This document shows positions 1 through 8,939 of a DNA stretch of 48,841 nucleotides, one piece after another. Position numbers and translations under genes: made by a program. The notes under the pieces are model-generated. The model saw nothing but the letters and a program-made list of their open reading frames with translations. It had not been told where the DNA came from and did not search any database. How positions within the stretch are numbered: the first letter of the stretch is position 1; each line of letters opens with the position of its first letter. The stretch is from NCBI GenBank assembly GCA_015057835.1, contig SVDL01000007.1, positions 1 to 48,841 on the forward strand, in the 5' to 3' direction. This DNA is from Lachnospiraceae bacterium. Lineage in GTDB: Bacteria > Bacillota > Clostridia > Lachnospirales > Lachnospiraceae.

Positions 1-3000
1 ACTGAAATATCCCAGCTTCTCAAAGTTCTTGCCGTCCCAGTCGCACATGCCGTAGTACCAGCCGTCTGTACCGTTTTTGCCGAATTTCTCACCGAGGACA
101 GTATTGTTGGTCCTGTTCGGATCCGGATCCGCTTCGCTGAAGTCGCCTTCATTCGCTTTGTCCGTGAAAGTCGCGGAGAGTCTGCCCGCGTCAAAGGCGT
201 TATTGCCGTTCGGAGCGATCTGGAAGCTGAAAATGTCGCCGGCCTTCACTTCGATGTCTTTGAATTCGAAGTTCACGGTATTGTCATTTCCGTCTCCCTG
301 AAGGGCTTTCACCGTCTGTTTGGAGAGCTGTTTATCGTTCTGGCTGATGGTCAGGATGATGCCGTCCGGGTGATTCGGATCATCGTCCGTATGACCGAAC
401 TTCACGTAATTTCCTTTAAGGCTCAGTATTCCGTCTTCTTTGACGACCCACTGATAGAACGCGCTCTGCGAGGCACCCGGGTGGACGTAGTCTTTCTTCA
501 TTTCAAGACCGGCATCCTTTGCGGAAATATAGGCGCTCTTGTCGTCATTCATGTTCTTGAGGAGCTTCACATTGTCGAGCGTCGTGCCCTCAAGGAACCA
601 CCAGCCGTCCGTGCCCTGGGTCATGGAGTCAATATTGCCGAGAACAGTGTTGTTGTCATCGCCCGGCGTGCGGTTGAGCTCGCTCGTCTCCTCGATTGCA
701 ACATTCAGCTGACCGGCATCCCAGGCGTTATTGCCGTCGGCGCAGATCTGGAAACTGATCTTGTCGTTCTTCTTGACCGCTACTTTGTCGAAGCTGAAGC
801 TGAGCACATTGTCATTGCCGTCGCCGCGTTTGACTGCGACCTTTTTCGACAGAAGGCTCTTGCCATTGAGCCAGATCTTCAGTGTGACGCCGTCCGGATA
901 GTTCGCATTTTCATCGTTCTGGCCGAACTTGATATAGGAGCCCGCGATGTCGATATTTCCGTCCTTCGCGACGACCCACTGGTAGATCGGATCCAGCTTG
1001 TCGCCGGTGTGGACGTAGTCCTTCTTCATCTCAAGACCGGCAGCCTTTTTCGACACATACCCGGATTTATCAGCCGTCATCTTCGTCAGGAGTTTCGCGC
1101 CTTCCGGCTTCGTGCCCTCGAAGAACCACCAGCCGTCCGTGCCCTGCGTCATGGAATCCAGACCGCCGAGGGACGTATTGTTGTCGTCGCCCGGCTTGAC
1201 ATTGACTTCCTGTACCGGTTCGACGATGACAGACAGCCGTCCGCCGTCCCACGCCCAGTTGCCGTCGGAGCAGATCTGGAAGCTCAGCTTGTCCCCGCGC
1301 TTAACGGAGAGTTCCTCGAAGCTGAAGTCCAGCACGGTGTCATTGCCGTCACCGCGTTTGACGTTCACTTTCTTCGTAAGAAGAGTCTTGCCGTTATGCC
1401 AGATTTTGACGGTAACGCCGTCCGGGAAGTTTGGCCGCTCGTCTTCCTGACCGAATTTGACATAGGAACCCGAAAGATCGATCTTTCCGTCTTTTGCGAC
1501 GACCCACTGATAGATCGGGTCGAGTTTGTCACCGGCGTGGACGAAGTCCTTTCTCATTTCCAGACCTTCTGTCTTTCTGGAAACATAGCCGGTCTTATCA
1601 CTGTTCTGTTTAGTCAGAGGCTTCGCGCCGTCCGGCCTGGTTCCCTCAAGGAAGTACCATCCGTCGGTGCCCTGTTTCATGGAACTGATATCCCCGAGAA
1701 CCGTCTCATTGTCGGGACCCGGCACGATCTTAAGATCAGAGGTCGGCTCGATCACAACAGAGAGCTTTCCTGCGTCCCAAGACCAGTTGCCGTCCGCACA
1801 GATCTGGAAGCTGAGCTTGTCGCCCCGCTTAACGGAGAGCGCGTCGAAATTGAAGTCAAGCACGTTGTCATTGCCGTCGCCGTGCAGGACTTTCACTTTC
1901 TTCTCGAGAAGCATCTTATTATTCAGACGGATCTTCAGGGTGACGCCGTCCGGAAGATTCGGGTTGGAGTCGTTCTGCCCGAATTTGATATAGGATCCTG
2001 TCACGTCGATCTTTCCGTTCTCACCGACCACCCAGAGATAGATCGGATCGCGGGTCGCACCGGTGTGGACGTAATCCTTCTTCATCTCAAGGCCGTCTGT
2101 TCTCCGGGAGTTGTATCCCTCTCCGTCAGGTGTCTTCTTGGTGAGGACTTTTGCGTTGTCCGGGGAAGTTCCTTCCAGGAACCACCAGCCGTCAACGCCC
2201 TGCTCAAGGGAATCCAGCTCGCCGAGTACCGTCAGATTGTCGTTATTGCCGACCGTGACCGAAGGCGTTTTGGCGGCATCTTCAATGACGAACATATATT
2301 TGCCGCCGTCGTAAGCCGCATTGGCGCCCGGATCGACGATCATGGAGATCGCGTCGCCCTTTTTCACGCTGACGTTGTCCATTCCGAGATTTTTAGTCAC
2401 TTCCCGGTCTGTCCGCGGTGCAAAATACTCTTTCCGAAGAACGGTTCCGTTCTTCATGAGATAGACCGTCACACCGTCCGGCCAGGACGGATTGGCATCC
2501 TCATTGAGAAGCTTTGTGTACTCAAGATCGATATTGATCTTCCCGTCTTCCGCGGCGATCCATTTCACGATCGCGCATTTTCCTTTGGAGGCGGGCATAA
2601 TGTAGTCTTTTTTGATCTCTACGCCGTCGCTTGTGTAGTATTTCTCATTGTTCTCGCAGTGTTCGATGTTGACGGCGAAGAACGGATCCGCGTAGTAGCC
2701 GTACTGATAATACCATCCGTTGTAGCCCTGCGCTCCGAAATCGTCTTTCGTCGAGGCAAAATTGACTCTCTTTCCGTCATAAGTCGCCGGGACGTCTCTT
2801 TCCGTCTGACCGACGAGTCCACTGAGGCTCGAAATGGCAAATTCATAGTTTCCGCCGTCATAGGCGTTATTGTCGAGGCCATTGATGACCATCGTGATAT
2901 ACTGCCCCTTCGCGACCTTCAGGGAAGATACGTCGAGACGTTTCGTCACGATCTCATTTACTTCCGGAGCAAAGTTCTGCTGCGTAAGAAGTGTATTGTC

Positions 3001-4620
3001 GAGATAAATGGAGACTCTGGTGCCATCCGGCCACTCGGGATTGGCGTCTTCATTTTTCATCTTTGTATAGGAAGCGCGGATCGCGACCGTGCCGTTCTGG
3101 GCGACTCTCCACTTGATGATCGCGGAGCGGTCGTGCACTCCCGGATTGGCGTAGTCACGCTTGATCTCAAGCCAGCTGTCATTGAAGTAGCGGTCTTCCC
3201 CCTGATCAAACGGGGCAGCGTTGTAGGCGTTGAACGGATCGTCCCAATAGCCCCACTGGAAGATCCATCCGTTGCTTCCCTGTTTTCCGAAGTCATCCTT
3301 TACATCGGCAAAGTTCTGCCTTGTATCAAAGGAATCCACGCTCACGGAAGATTCATCCGTGGCTCCGTTGACGTCAATAATAGTGACGTCGAACGCGCCG
3401 CCGTCATAAGAGGAATTGCCTTCCGCGTCCACCATGAAGCTGAGGCGGTCCGTGGTGAGGACATGAAGCTTCGGCACGCGGTAGCGGATCTTGTTTTCGC
3501 CTTCGTCCGGAGCGTCCACGTGTTCTTCATAAAGCAGTTCTTCATTTTTATATACTTTAATTTTGACGCCGTCCGGGTAATCCGGATTGCCGTCATTCTG
3601 CTCAAACTTGGTGTATCTGATTCTAAGATCGATATCCCCGTCAACTGCCGGCACCCAGCCGAGTACCGCGTTGTCATTGATCGCCGGATGAATGAAGCCG
3701 GAGCTTATGGAGAGGTTCGGCGACGTGCAGTTGATATACTCGCCTTCCATCTCGTGGGACACGAGCGAGCATTCCCCGGGGTCCGTGCCGTACATATAAT
3801 ACCAGCCGTTGCTGCCCTGTTTTCCGAAGTCCTCCATGCTGTTCGCATTGTTGTCCTTCCGGGTGCTGTCCACGTCAAAAGAAGGAACCGCCGGCGCGTG
3901 ATCGGAAATGGAAACGTAGAGGCTTCCTCCGTCGTATGCGTTGTTGCTCTTCGGGTCGACGACAAAATACAGGCTCTCATCTTCTGTGACCGGCAGCTTG
4001 TCGATCCGGATCTCCGCCAGATTTTCCGTGGTCGTGCTGATGTCTACATTTTCAAATTTCAGGAGTTCTTCCCCTTTGTAGACCATCAGCTGGACGCCGT
4101 CCGGATAACTGGGATTGGCGTCGCCGTTGACGCTCTTCACATAGGTGAGCGCGATGTAAATATCGCCGTCCTCCGCCGCTCTCCATTCCAGAATGGGAGA
4201 GATACCTTCCGCAGTGTGGACGAAATTTTTCTTGATCTCCAGCCCGTTCGCGCCGGTCTGATAATACTTCTCTCCGTCAAAGGACATGATCCGTTCGGAG
4301 CGGTGCGGCCTTTTGGAACTGCCGTACCGGTAAAACCAGCCGTTATTTCCCTGTTCCCCGAAATCCTGTACATTGAACGCATTGTTCGTGCGGTTCGGAT
4401 CATCCGCAAACGGAGGTTCGACATTTGCCTCCACATTCAGCGCGGACGGCCAGGAAAGCGGAACCGAAAGCGTCTCCGCGATTTCCTCCTCCTGTCGGTC
4501 TCCCCTTCCTCTGTTCAGAGCGAACACAGCGCCTGCCGCCGCCAGTCCTGTGAACAGGATGGCCGCAATAATGACAGCCGCTTTTCTTTTTGCCGAAGAA
4601 TTTTCCCAAAACTTCTTCAT
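1..4620 (-). CDS. Giant modular repeat surface protein, 3' end beyond window
   Basis: Open from an ATG at 4620 (upstream AAAGGGGG-type ribosome binding site) to the window edge: 1540 codons without a stop, so the C-terminus is missing. Residues about 10-35 form one hydrophobic segment after a Lys/Arg-rich start, a signal peptide or membrane anchor. The rest is at least nine tandem modules of 176-184 residues. Each opens with a (F/M)xxQGxxGW motif, followed by PDGV, a KxGDxxSF-type strand and a DGN(x)nAxDGG/DAG turn. The GW codons of successive modules lie at 4336, 3802, 3265, 2713, 2185, 1657, 1129, 601 and 58. Modules 1-4 (FGxQGxNGW) and 5-8 (QGxDGWWFxEG) form two subfamilies. I do not recognise the family; the regular alternation of short polar and hydrophobic stretches suggests beta-sandwich, possibly carbohydrate-binding, modules (inference). 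It lies 28 bp behind a GH32-like lipoprotein, so a role in glycan capture at the cell surface is plausible. Confidence 0.85.
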   Translation of the reverse strand, partial: MKKFWENSSAKRKAAVIIAAILFTGLAAAGAVFALNRGRGDRQEEEIAETLSVPLSWPSALNVEANVEPPFADDPNRTNNAFNVQDFGEQGNNGWFYRYGSSKRPHRSERIMSFDGEKYYQTGANGLEIKKNFVHTAEGISPILEWRAAEDGDIYIALTYVKSVNGDANPSYPDGVQLMVYKGEELLKFENVDISTTTENLAEIRIDKLPVTEDESLYFVVDPKSNNAYDGGSLYVSISDHAPAVPSFDVDSTRKDNNANSMEDFGKQGSNGWYYMYGTDPGECSLVSHEMEGEYINCTSPNLSISSGFIHPAINDNAVLGWVPAVDGDIDLRIRYTKFEQNDGNPDYPDGVKIKVYKNEELLYEEHVDAPDEGENKIRYRVPKLHVLTTDRLSFMVDAEGNSSYDGGAFDVTIIDVNGATDESSVSVDSFDTRQNFADVKDDFGKQGSNGWIFQWGYWDDPFNAYNAAPFDQGEDRYFNDSWLEIKRDYANPGVHDRSAIIKWRVAQNGTVAIRASYTKMKNEDANPEWPDGTRVSIYLDNTLLTQQNFAPEVNEIVTKRLDVSSLKVAKGQYITMVINGLDNNAYDGGNYEFAISSLSGLVGQTERDVPATYDGKRVNFASTKDDFGAQGYNGWYYQYGYYADPFFAVNIEHCENNEKYYTSDGVEIKKDYIMPASKGKCAIVKWIAAEDGKINIDLEYTKLLNEDANPSWPDGVTVYLMKNGTVLRKEYFAPRTDREVTKNLGMDNVSVKKGDAISMIVDPGANAAYDGGKYMFVIEDAAKTPSVTVGNNDNLTVLGELDSLEQGVDGWWFLEGTSPDNAKVLTKKTPDGEGYNSRRTDGLEMKKDYVHTGATRDPIYLWVVGENGKIDVTGSYIKFGQNDSNPNLPDGVTLKIRLNNKMLLEKKVKVLHGDGNDNVLDFNFDALSVKRGDKLSFQICADGNWSWDAGKLSVVIEPTSDLKIVPGPDNETVLGDISSMKQGTDGWYFLEGTRPDGAKPLTKQNSDKTGYVSRKTEGLEMRKDFVHAGDKLDPIYQWVVAKDGKIDLSGSYVKFGQEDERPNFPDGVTVKIWHNGKTLLTKKVNVKRGDGNDTVLDFSFEELSVKRGDKLSFQICSDGNWAWDGGRLSVIVEPVQEVNVKPGDDNNTSLGGLDSMTQGTDGWWFFEGTKPEGAKLLTKMTADKSGYVSKKAAGLEMKKDYVHTGDKLDPIYQWVVAKDGNIDIAGSYIKFGQNDENANYPDGVTLKIWLNGKSLLSKKVAVKRGDGNDNVLSFSFDKVAVKKNDKISFQICADGNNAWDAGQLNVAIEETSELNRTPGDDNNTVLGNIDSMTQGTDGWWFLEGTTLDNVKLLKNMNDDKSAYISAKDAGLEMKKDYVHPGASQSAFYQWVVKEDGILSLKGNYVKFGHTDDDPNHPDGIILTISQNDKQLSKQTVKALQGDGNDNTVNFEFKDIEVKAGDIFSFQIAPNGNNAFDAGRLSATFTDKANEGDFSEADPDPNRTNNTVLGEKFGKNGTDGWYYGMCDWDGKNFEKLGYFS

Positions 4621-4648
4621 ACTGGCCCCCTTTTTCCGAGATCAACTC

Positions 4649-6160
4649 TCAGTGATAAAAACCGATGTTCTCAAAACTGACACCGGAACGTATCCCGAAA
4701 AATTCCCAGGATGTTCCCTGCGAGCGGTACATCCGCGCGGTCAGGGCGATCTCATCATCCACATAAAGGCTTGCCACGCCGCCGGATAAGAGCAGCGTCA
4801 TGTGGATCGAATCCTTTCCCGAGAAATCAAAGTCCATGAAGGACTGCGCGTCCTCATTGAACAGATCCGGAGCATTGTAAAACTCCACTTTGTTTTCTTT
4901 TACGTTAAACAGATAGGTAAGACTCCCCGCGTTTTCAATGTCCGGCGCAAAGGAGATCCCGAACATATCCTCTCCCTTAAACCCGGTAATATCCGCCTCC
5001 ACGCGTACCGTGCCGGGGAACGGATCGAACTGCGCGATCTCGTATTCATTTCCGCTGAAGCGGACATTTCCGTCGGAAAATTCAGCCGTTTCCGTCAGCG
5101 CCGCAGGCTTAACAGGCATCTCCCTGCTCAGCTTCTCTACGACTTTTTCATTGACTACCGGCGCAAGAGAACCGTCCGGTTTCTGCTCCAGCTCATGGAC
5201 GACCATGCTGCCCGCCCAGTCGTAGTCATTCATGTCGTCATGTTTGATCTTGGTTCCGTTCCAGCCTACGATATAAAGCCGCTCTCCGTCTGTTTCAAGG
5301 CGCCCGGCATAGAATCCGTTTCCGTCAAATGTATCCTGTTCAGGGCGCACAAAAGGTCCGTTGATCGAATCGCTTACACGGATGTGCACGACGCGGTCCG
5401 GCCACTGGTCCGAAAATGCGAGATACCATTTCCCCTTAAATTGAAGAAGAGAAGGGCATTCCATGTTTGTTCCGTATCCCATGTCATCGGCAAAGAAGAC
5501 GCCTTCGTCCGTCCATTTGTGAAGATCCGTGGACGTGTATTTTACAATGACGCCGGTGCCGGCGCTTCTTGTCACTACAAGCATCCAGTATTTCTGCTCT
5601 TCCGGGACATAAAAGACGTAGGGATCACGGAAGTCGTCGGTAGAATACGGGTCTGTTCCCGTAAATGTATCCTCCGGCACTTTTGTCCAGTGTGTGAGAT
5701 CTGTTCCGGTCGCGTGCATAACAGCTTCCGCCGGATCATAGTAGTCATTGTGACCGGTATAAAAAGCATGATAGCCGCCGTTCTGGTCTTTCATGACGCA
5801 GCCTGTGCCGAGCGCGTTATCCTGTTCGCTCGCGGATTCCGCATAGGGGATCACGATGCCGGCATCCTCATAGGTGCAGTAATCTTCCGTTCGGAAAAGT
5901 GCCCAGGGATGATACCCCGTCTTTCCGTCGCGCTGATCGGCCAGATAATAAATATTCATTTTCCCGTCTTCAAAATACGGCATTGTGTCGCCTACATAGG
6001 CACCGTCCGTCATGGGAAAAAGAGTATAATTATCCTCGTTCTCCCCAGACTCTGCCATATTTTCCGCGCCCGCATCCTCGTTGGATGCGGCGCTGTCCGA
6101 GCCGCATGCTCCGAGCAGCAGAAGAAGTGCTGCCAGAATAACTGCCAAGTATTTTTTCAT
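4649..6160 (-). CDS. GH32-like (clan GH-J) glycosidase lipoprotein
   Basis: 503 residues. I chose the ATG at 6160 because AAAGGGGC lies just upstream and a lipoprotein signal peptide starts there; an upstream in-frame start would add 15 residues before the signal. The lipobox is LGAC with Cys19, so the protein should be anchored outside the membrane. Residues about 48-330 look like a five-bladed propeller of the GH32/GH68 type: GDTMP with Asp58 in the nucleophile position, FRDP with Asp179 as transition-state stabiliser, and MECP with Glu234 as acid/base. The usual WxNDPNG block is replaced by the GDTMP variant, so this is a divergent member. The C-terminal ~150 residues resemble the beta-sandwich of GH32 enzymes. 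It is probably a fructan-acting enzyme or fructan-binding relative (inference). It is the first gene of an operon with the repeat protein. Confidence 0.75.
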   Translation of the reverse strand: MKKYLAVILAALLLLLGACGSDSAASNEDAGAENMAESGENEDNYTLFPMTDGAYVGDTMPYFEDGKMNIYYLADQRDGKTGYHPWALFRTEDYCTYEDAGIVIPYAESASEQDNALGTGCVMKDQNGGYHAFYTGHNDYYDPAEAVMHATGTDLTHWTKVPEDTFTGTDPYSTDDFRDPYVFYVPEEQKYWMLVVTRSAGTGVIVKYTSTDLHKWTDEGVFFADDMGYGTNMECPSLLQFKGKWYLAFSDQWPDRVVHIRVSDSINGPFVRPEQDTFDGNGFYAGRLETDGERLYIVGWNGTKIKHDDMNDYDWAGSMVVHELEQKPDGSLAPVVNEKVVEKLSREMPVKPAALTETAEFSDGNVRFSGNEYEIAQFDPFPGTVRVEADITGFKGEDMFGISFAPDIENAGSLTYLFNVKENKVEFYNAPDLFNEDAQSFMDFDFSGKDSIHMTLLLSGGVASLYVDDEIALTARMYRSQGTSWEFFGIRSGVSFENIGFYH

Positions 6161-6245
6161 GCCTGCCCCTTTCGCCTCACCTGAAATAGTTCCAATTCTG
6201 CTCATAGAATGGCTATCTTATAGTAATGCTGAAATTTTACACCTG

Positions 6246-6273
6246 ATTTTACATTTGCGCAATATTTTGTCAA
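6246..6273 (-). promoter_or_regulatory. Promoter of the GH32-like lipoprotein operon
   Basis: On the minus strand, TTGACA (6273-6268) is followed after 16 bp by TAAAAT (6251-6246), about 85 bp before the start codon at 6160. The core overlaps a TTTTACATTTGC motif. Confidence 0.6.
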
Positions 6274-6302
6274 AATATTTATTGAAATAATTTTACATTT
6301 GC
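6247..6302. promoter_or_regulatory. Two operator-like direct repeats (TTTTACATTTGC)
   Basis: The 12-mer TTTTACATTTGC occurs at 6247-6258 and 6291-6302, flanking the promoter of the lipoprotein gene. It resembles the TTTGCATTTGCAC and TGTGCATTTGCACA sites in front of the fructan transporter operon at 33149-33333, which suggests a shared LacI-type repressor (inference). Confidence 0.45.
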
Positions 6303-6337
6303 AAACAATCCTGTGTACAAATAACAAGTCAGAACGC

Positions 6338-6375
6338 AAAAAAGAACTGCCGCATCATTGAAAATGCGGCAGTTC
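6338..6375 (-). terminator. Intrinsic terminator after uxaB-like gene
   Basis: On the minus strand a perfect 12-bp stem GAACTGCCGCAT / ATGCGGCAGTTC with an 8-nt loop is followed by six T. It lies about 50 bp after the uxaB-like stop codon. Confidence 0.9.
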
Positions 6376-6427
6376 CCGGTGTTTGGTTCTATTGTTTAAT
6401 TAACACGCAGATGAGTCAATGCAGCTG

Positions 6428-7921
6428 TTATGCAAGGCAGCTCGCGTAAGCTGCTTTTGCGCCTTCTTCGCGGATCATTCTGACATCCTTTGTCACTTCC
6501 TCCTGAAGGCCTTCGATCTTCGTCAGATCCTGATCCCACATCTTTTCGTTGGACATCACGGCTTTGACCAGGTCTTCCACAGAATCATCCTTATGATCAT
6601 AGAAGAAATCCAATGCCCATCCATCGTCGGAGATCGTGTAAATATCTCCTGCCGGACGTTTGCATACAAGACCTTTTTCCGTTCTCTCCTGGATATCGTT
6701 CGAATAGAACGCAATATATGCCGCGAGGGACATCGCAAGACACTTCGGCAGTTTGCCCTCTTTCTCCACATATGCGAGGAGAGACGGCATATTTCTGGCT
6801 TTCCACTTCGCGGTGGAGTTCAGGCTGATCGTGAGCAGTTCGTGATTGACGAACGGATTGTTGAAGCGGTCTTCCACAGCCGCCGCGAACTCGTCGAGAT
6901 CCTTGCGGTCGAGCGGGAGCGTCGGGATGATCTCCTCGTTCAGCATTTTGTTCATATAACCTTTGACGACTTCATCGTGCATGCAGTCGCGGACGATGTT
7001 GAAGCCGGCAAGATAAGCGCCGAGGACAAATCCGGTGTGGGCGCCGTTCAGAATGCGGACTTTGCGCTTTTTGTACGGCGTGACATCCGGTACGACGTGA
7101 ACGTTCAGCCCGGAGGCCTTGAACGGGAGACGGTCTTCCAGCTCCGCCGGTCCTTCGATGATCCATACGCCGAAGCATTCGCCGACATCGATCAGTTCAT
7201 CCACATAGCCGTTAGCCTCGTCAAGTGCTGCCTTTTCCTGCGGATCGCGGATGCGGCCCGGAACGATGCGGTCGACAAGCGTCGAGCAGAAGGTGCATTT
7301 CTCACACCATGCGGCAAATTCCGCAGAGAGTCCCCACTGTTCGATGTACTGCTTCACGCATTTTTCGAGCTCTTTGCCATTATTGTCGATCAGTTCGCAG
7401 GACAGAATAACGATCGGTGCTTTCCCCGCCTCGAAGCGGTGATAGAGGACCTGCGTCAGCTTCGCCGGGAAAGACGTGGGCGGGCAGTCCTCAAACTTGC
7501 AGGACGGATCATACACAATCCCGGCTTCTGTTGTGTTGCTGACCACATATTCGAGATCGTCGGAAGCCGCGAGCGCCATCATGCTCTCATAGTCTTCCTT
7601 CTCATAAGGATTCAGGCAGCGGCTCACGGAAGAGATCACTCTTTTGTCGTCGATCTTTTCTCCCTTTTCAGAACCTCTAAGATACAGGGTATAGAGCCCT
7701 TCCTGGGCGTTAATGAGTTTTGTGAGGCCCATCGCGATCGGCTGCACGAGAACTGCTTTGCCGTTCCAGCCGACTTTTTCATTTGCCATATCGAACCAGT
7801 AATCCACGAACGCGCGCAGGAAATTTCCTTCGCCGAACTGCATGACTTTTTCGGGGGCATTTTCAAGAATAAATCCGTTGTAACCGCTTTCTTTCAGTGA
7901 TTCGTAGTTCAGAGCTTTCAT
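6428..7921 (-). CDS. uxaB: Tagaturonate reductase (altronate oxidoreductase)
   Basis: 497 residues, close to the family length of about 480-500. I chose the ATG at 7921 because AAGGAG lies 5 nt upstream; an in-frame TTG at 7936 would place that site inside the gene. The protein belongs to the long-chain mannitol dehydrogenase family: an N-terminal nucleotide-binding half with the FGEGNFLRAF segment near residues 28-37 in place of a classical Rossmann glycine motif, and an NGAHTG segment in the catalytic half. The UxaB subtype reduces D-tagaturonate to D-altronate with NADH in hexuronate breakdown. No other uronate gene is in the window, so the exact substrate rests on family resemblance. It follows metF on the same strand after 120 bp containing a strong hairpin, and ends at its own terminator. 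Confidence 0.8.
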   Translation of the reverse strand: MKALNYESLKESGYNGFILENAPEKVMQFGEGNFLRAFVDYWFDMANEKVGWNGKAVLVQPIAMGLTKLINAQEGLYTLYLRGSEKGEKIDDKRVISSVSRCLNPYEKEDYESMMALAASDDLEYVVSNTTEAGIVYDPSCKFEDCPPTSFPAKLTQVLYHRFEAGKAPIVILSCELIDNNGKELEKCVKQYIEQWGLSAEFAAWCEKCTFCSTLVDRIVPGRIRDPQEKAALDEANGYVDELIDVGECFGVWIIEGPAELEDRLPFKASGLNVHVVPDVTPYKKRKVRILNGAHTGFVLGAYLAGFNIVRDCMHDEVVKGYMNKMLNEEIIPTLPLDRKDLDEFAAAVEDRFNNPFVNHELLTISLNSTAKWKARNMPSLLAYVEKEGKLPKCLAMSLAAYIAFYSNDIQERTEKGLVCKRPAGDIYTISDDGWALDFFYDHKDDSVEDLVKAVMSNEKMWDQDLTKIEGLQEEVTKDVRMIREEGAKAAYASCLA

Positions 7922-7979
7922 ACTTTCTCCTTGCAATCTGGTCAGTGCTGTTTCCTTGATGTTTAATCTGAAGCCGCGG

Positions 7980-8018
7980 GGGTGTTCCGGGTCTTCCGCT
8001 GACGCGGTGCCGGAACCC
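7980..8018 (-). other. Hairpin between metF and uxaB
   Basis: On the minus strand GGGTTCCGG pairs with CCGGAACACCC around an inner CCGC-GTCA-GCGG stem. There is no T-tract, so it is more likely an mRNA-stabilising or processing structure after metF than an intrinsic terminator. Confidence 0.5.
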
Positions 8019-8041
8019 TTTCACTTCGGCGGATCAGCTAA

Positions 8042-8920
8042 TTACAGTCCCGCGAGTTTCAGGATCTCCGGAACCTTGGACTCCCACCCGAGAGCCATAA
8101 TGTGCACGCCCTGGCAGTACGGTTTGCAGGCTTTGATGATCTCCGCGGCGATCTTGACGCCGGTCTCGCCGGATTTGGCTTTTTCCTTGTCTGCGGCCAG
8201 TTCCGCGATCATCTCGTCCGGAACGTGAATACCCGCGACATTTTTATTCATGAATTTCGCCATACCGGCGTTCTTAAGGAGTACGATGCCGAGCTGTACG
8301 GGTCTGCCGAACTGTTTCGCCGTCTCCATGAATTCGATGAATTTCTCCGGTTCATAGACCGCCTGGGTCTGGAAATATTCCGCGCCGGCCATGACTTTGC
8401 GCTCCATTTTCGCCAGCTGCACGTCGACAGAGTCGCTGCAGGGTGAGACGACTGCGCCTTTCGCGAATTTCGGCGGTTCGCCGACGAGAGCATTTCCGCC
8501 GAGGTCGACGCCGGATTCCAGAAGCTTCATGGTGTGAAGCAGAGAGACGGAATCCAGGTCAAAGACCGGTTTTGCCTGCGGATGATCACCGAGTTTTGTG
8601 TGATCTCCTGTCAGGGCGAGGACATTTTCAATGCCGAGCATCGCGGCGCTGAGGAGGTCCGACTGCAGGGCAATGCGGTTCCTGTCGCGGCAGGTCAGCT
8701 GGTAGATCGGGGTGAGTCCAGCGTCTTTGAGAACTTTGCAGGTCGCGAGCGAACCGATGCGCATGACGGAGGACTGGCAGTCAGTGACATTGACCGCGGT
8801 GATGCCGCTGAGGTACTCTTTTGCCTCCGCGACGACCGGGTCGATGTTGATTCCCTTTGGCGGTCCCACTTCCGCCGTGACTACAAATTCGCCTCTGTCA
8901 AAACACTCTGTTATTTTCAT
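8042..8920 (-). CDS. metF: Methylenetetrahydrofolate reductase
   Basis: 292 residues with ATG and AAAGGAG upstream; the length fits MetF. The TIM-barrel features of the family are visible: a TAEVGPPKG start (Glu in the first strand), LTCRDRNR near residue 94, ALTGDH near residue 120, and YFQTQAVY near residue 200. It reduces methylene-THF to methyl-THF using FAD. In acetogens the enzyme is a complex with MetV, and in Acetobacterium woodii also with RnfC2. Exactly those partners lie directly upstream here (metV 19 bp away, then the RnfC-type gene), which points to the methyl branch of the Wood-Ljungdahl pathway rather than only methionine synthesis. Confidence 0.93.
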   Translation of the reverse strand: MKITECFDRGEFVVTAEVGPPKGINIDPVVAEAKEYLSGITAVNVTDCQSSVMRIGSLATCKVLKDAGLTPIYQLTCRDRNRIALQSDLLSAAMLGIENVLALTGDHTKLGDHPQAKPVFDLDSVSLLHTMKLLESGVDLGGNALVGEPPKFAKGAVVSPCSDSVDVQLAKMERKVMAGAEYFQTQAVYEPEKFIEFMETAKQFGRPVQLGIVLLKNAGMAKFMNKNVAGIHVPDEMIAELAADKEKAKSGETGVKIAAEIIKACKPYCQGVHIMALGWESKVPEILKLAGL

Positions 8921-8939
8921 AATATGTTATCTCCTTTAC

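Noticed and set aside
370-4680. Plus-strand open frame of 1436 codons
   Set aside because: It is the antisense shadow of the modular surface protein gene. It has no ribosome binding site or recognisable motif, and the minus frame has repeats, a signal segment and a good start.
4802-6184. Plus-strand open frame of 460 codons
   Set aside because: Antisense of the GH32-like lipoprotein gene, which has a lipobox and catalytic motifs.
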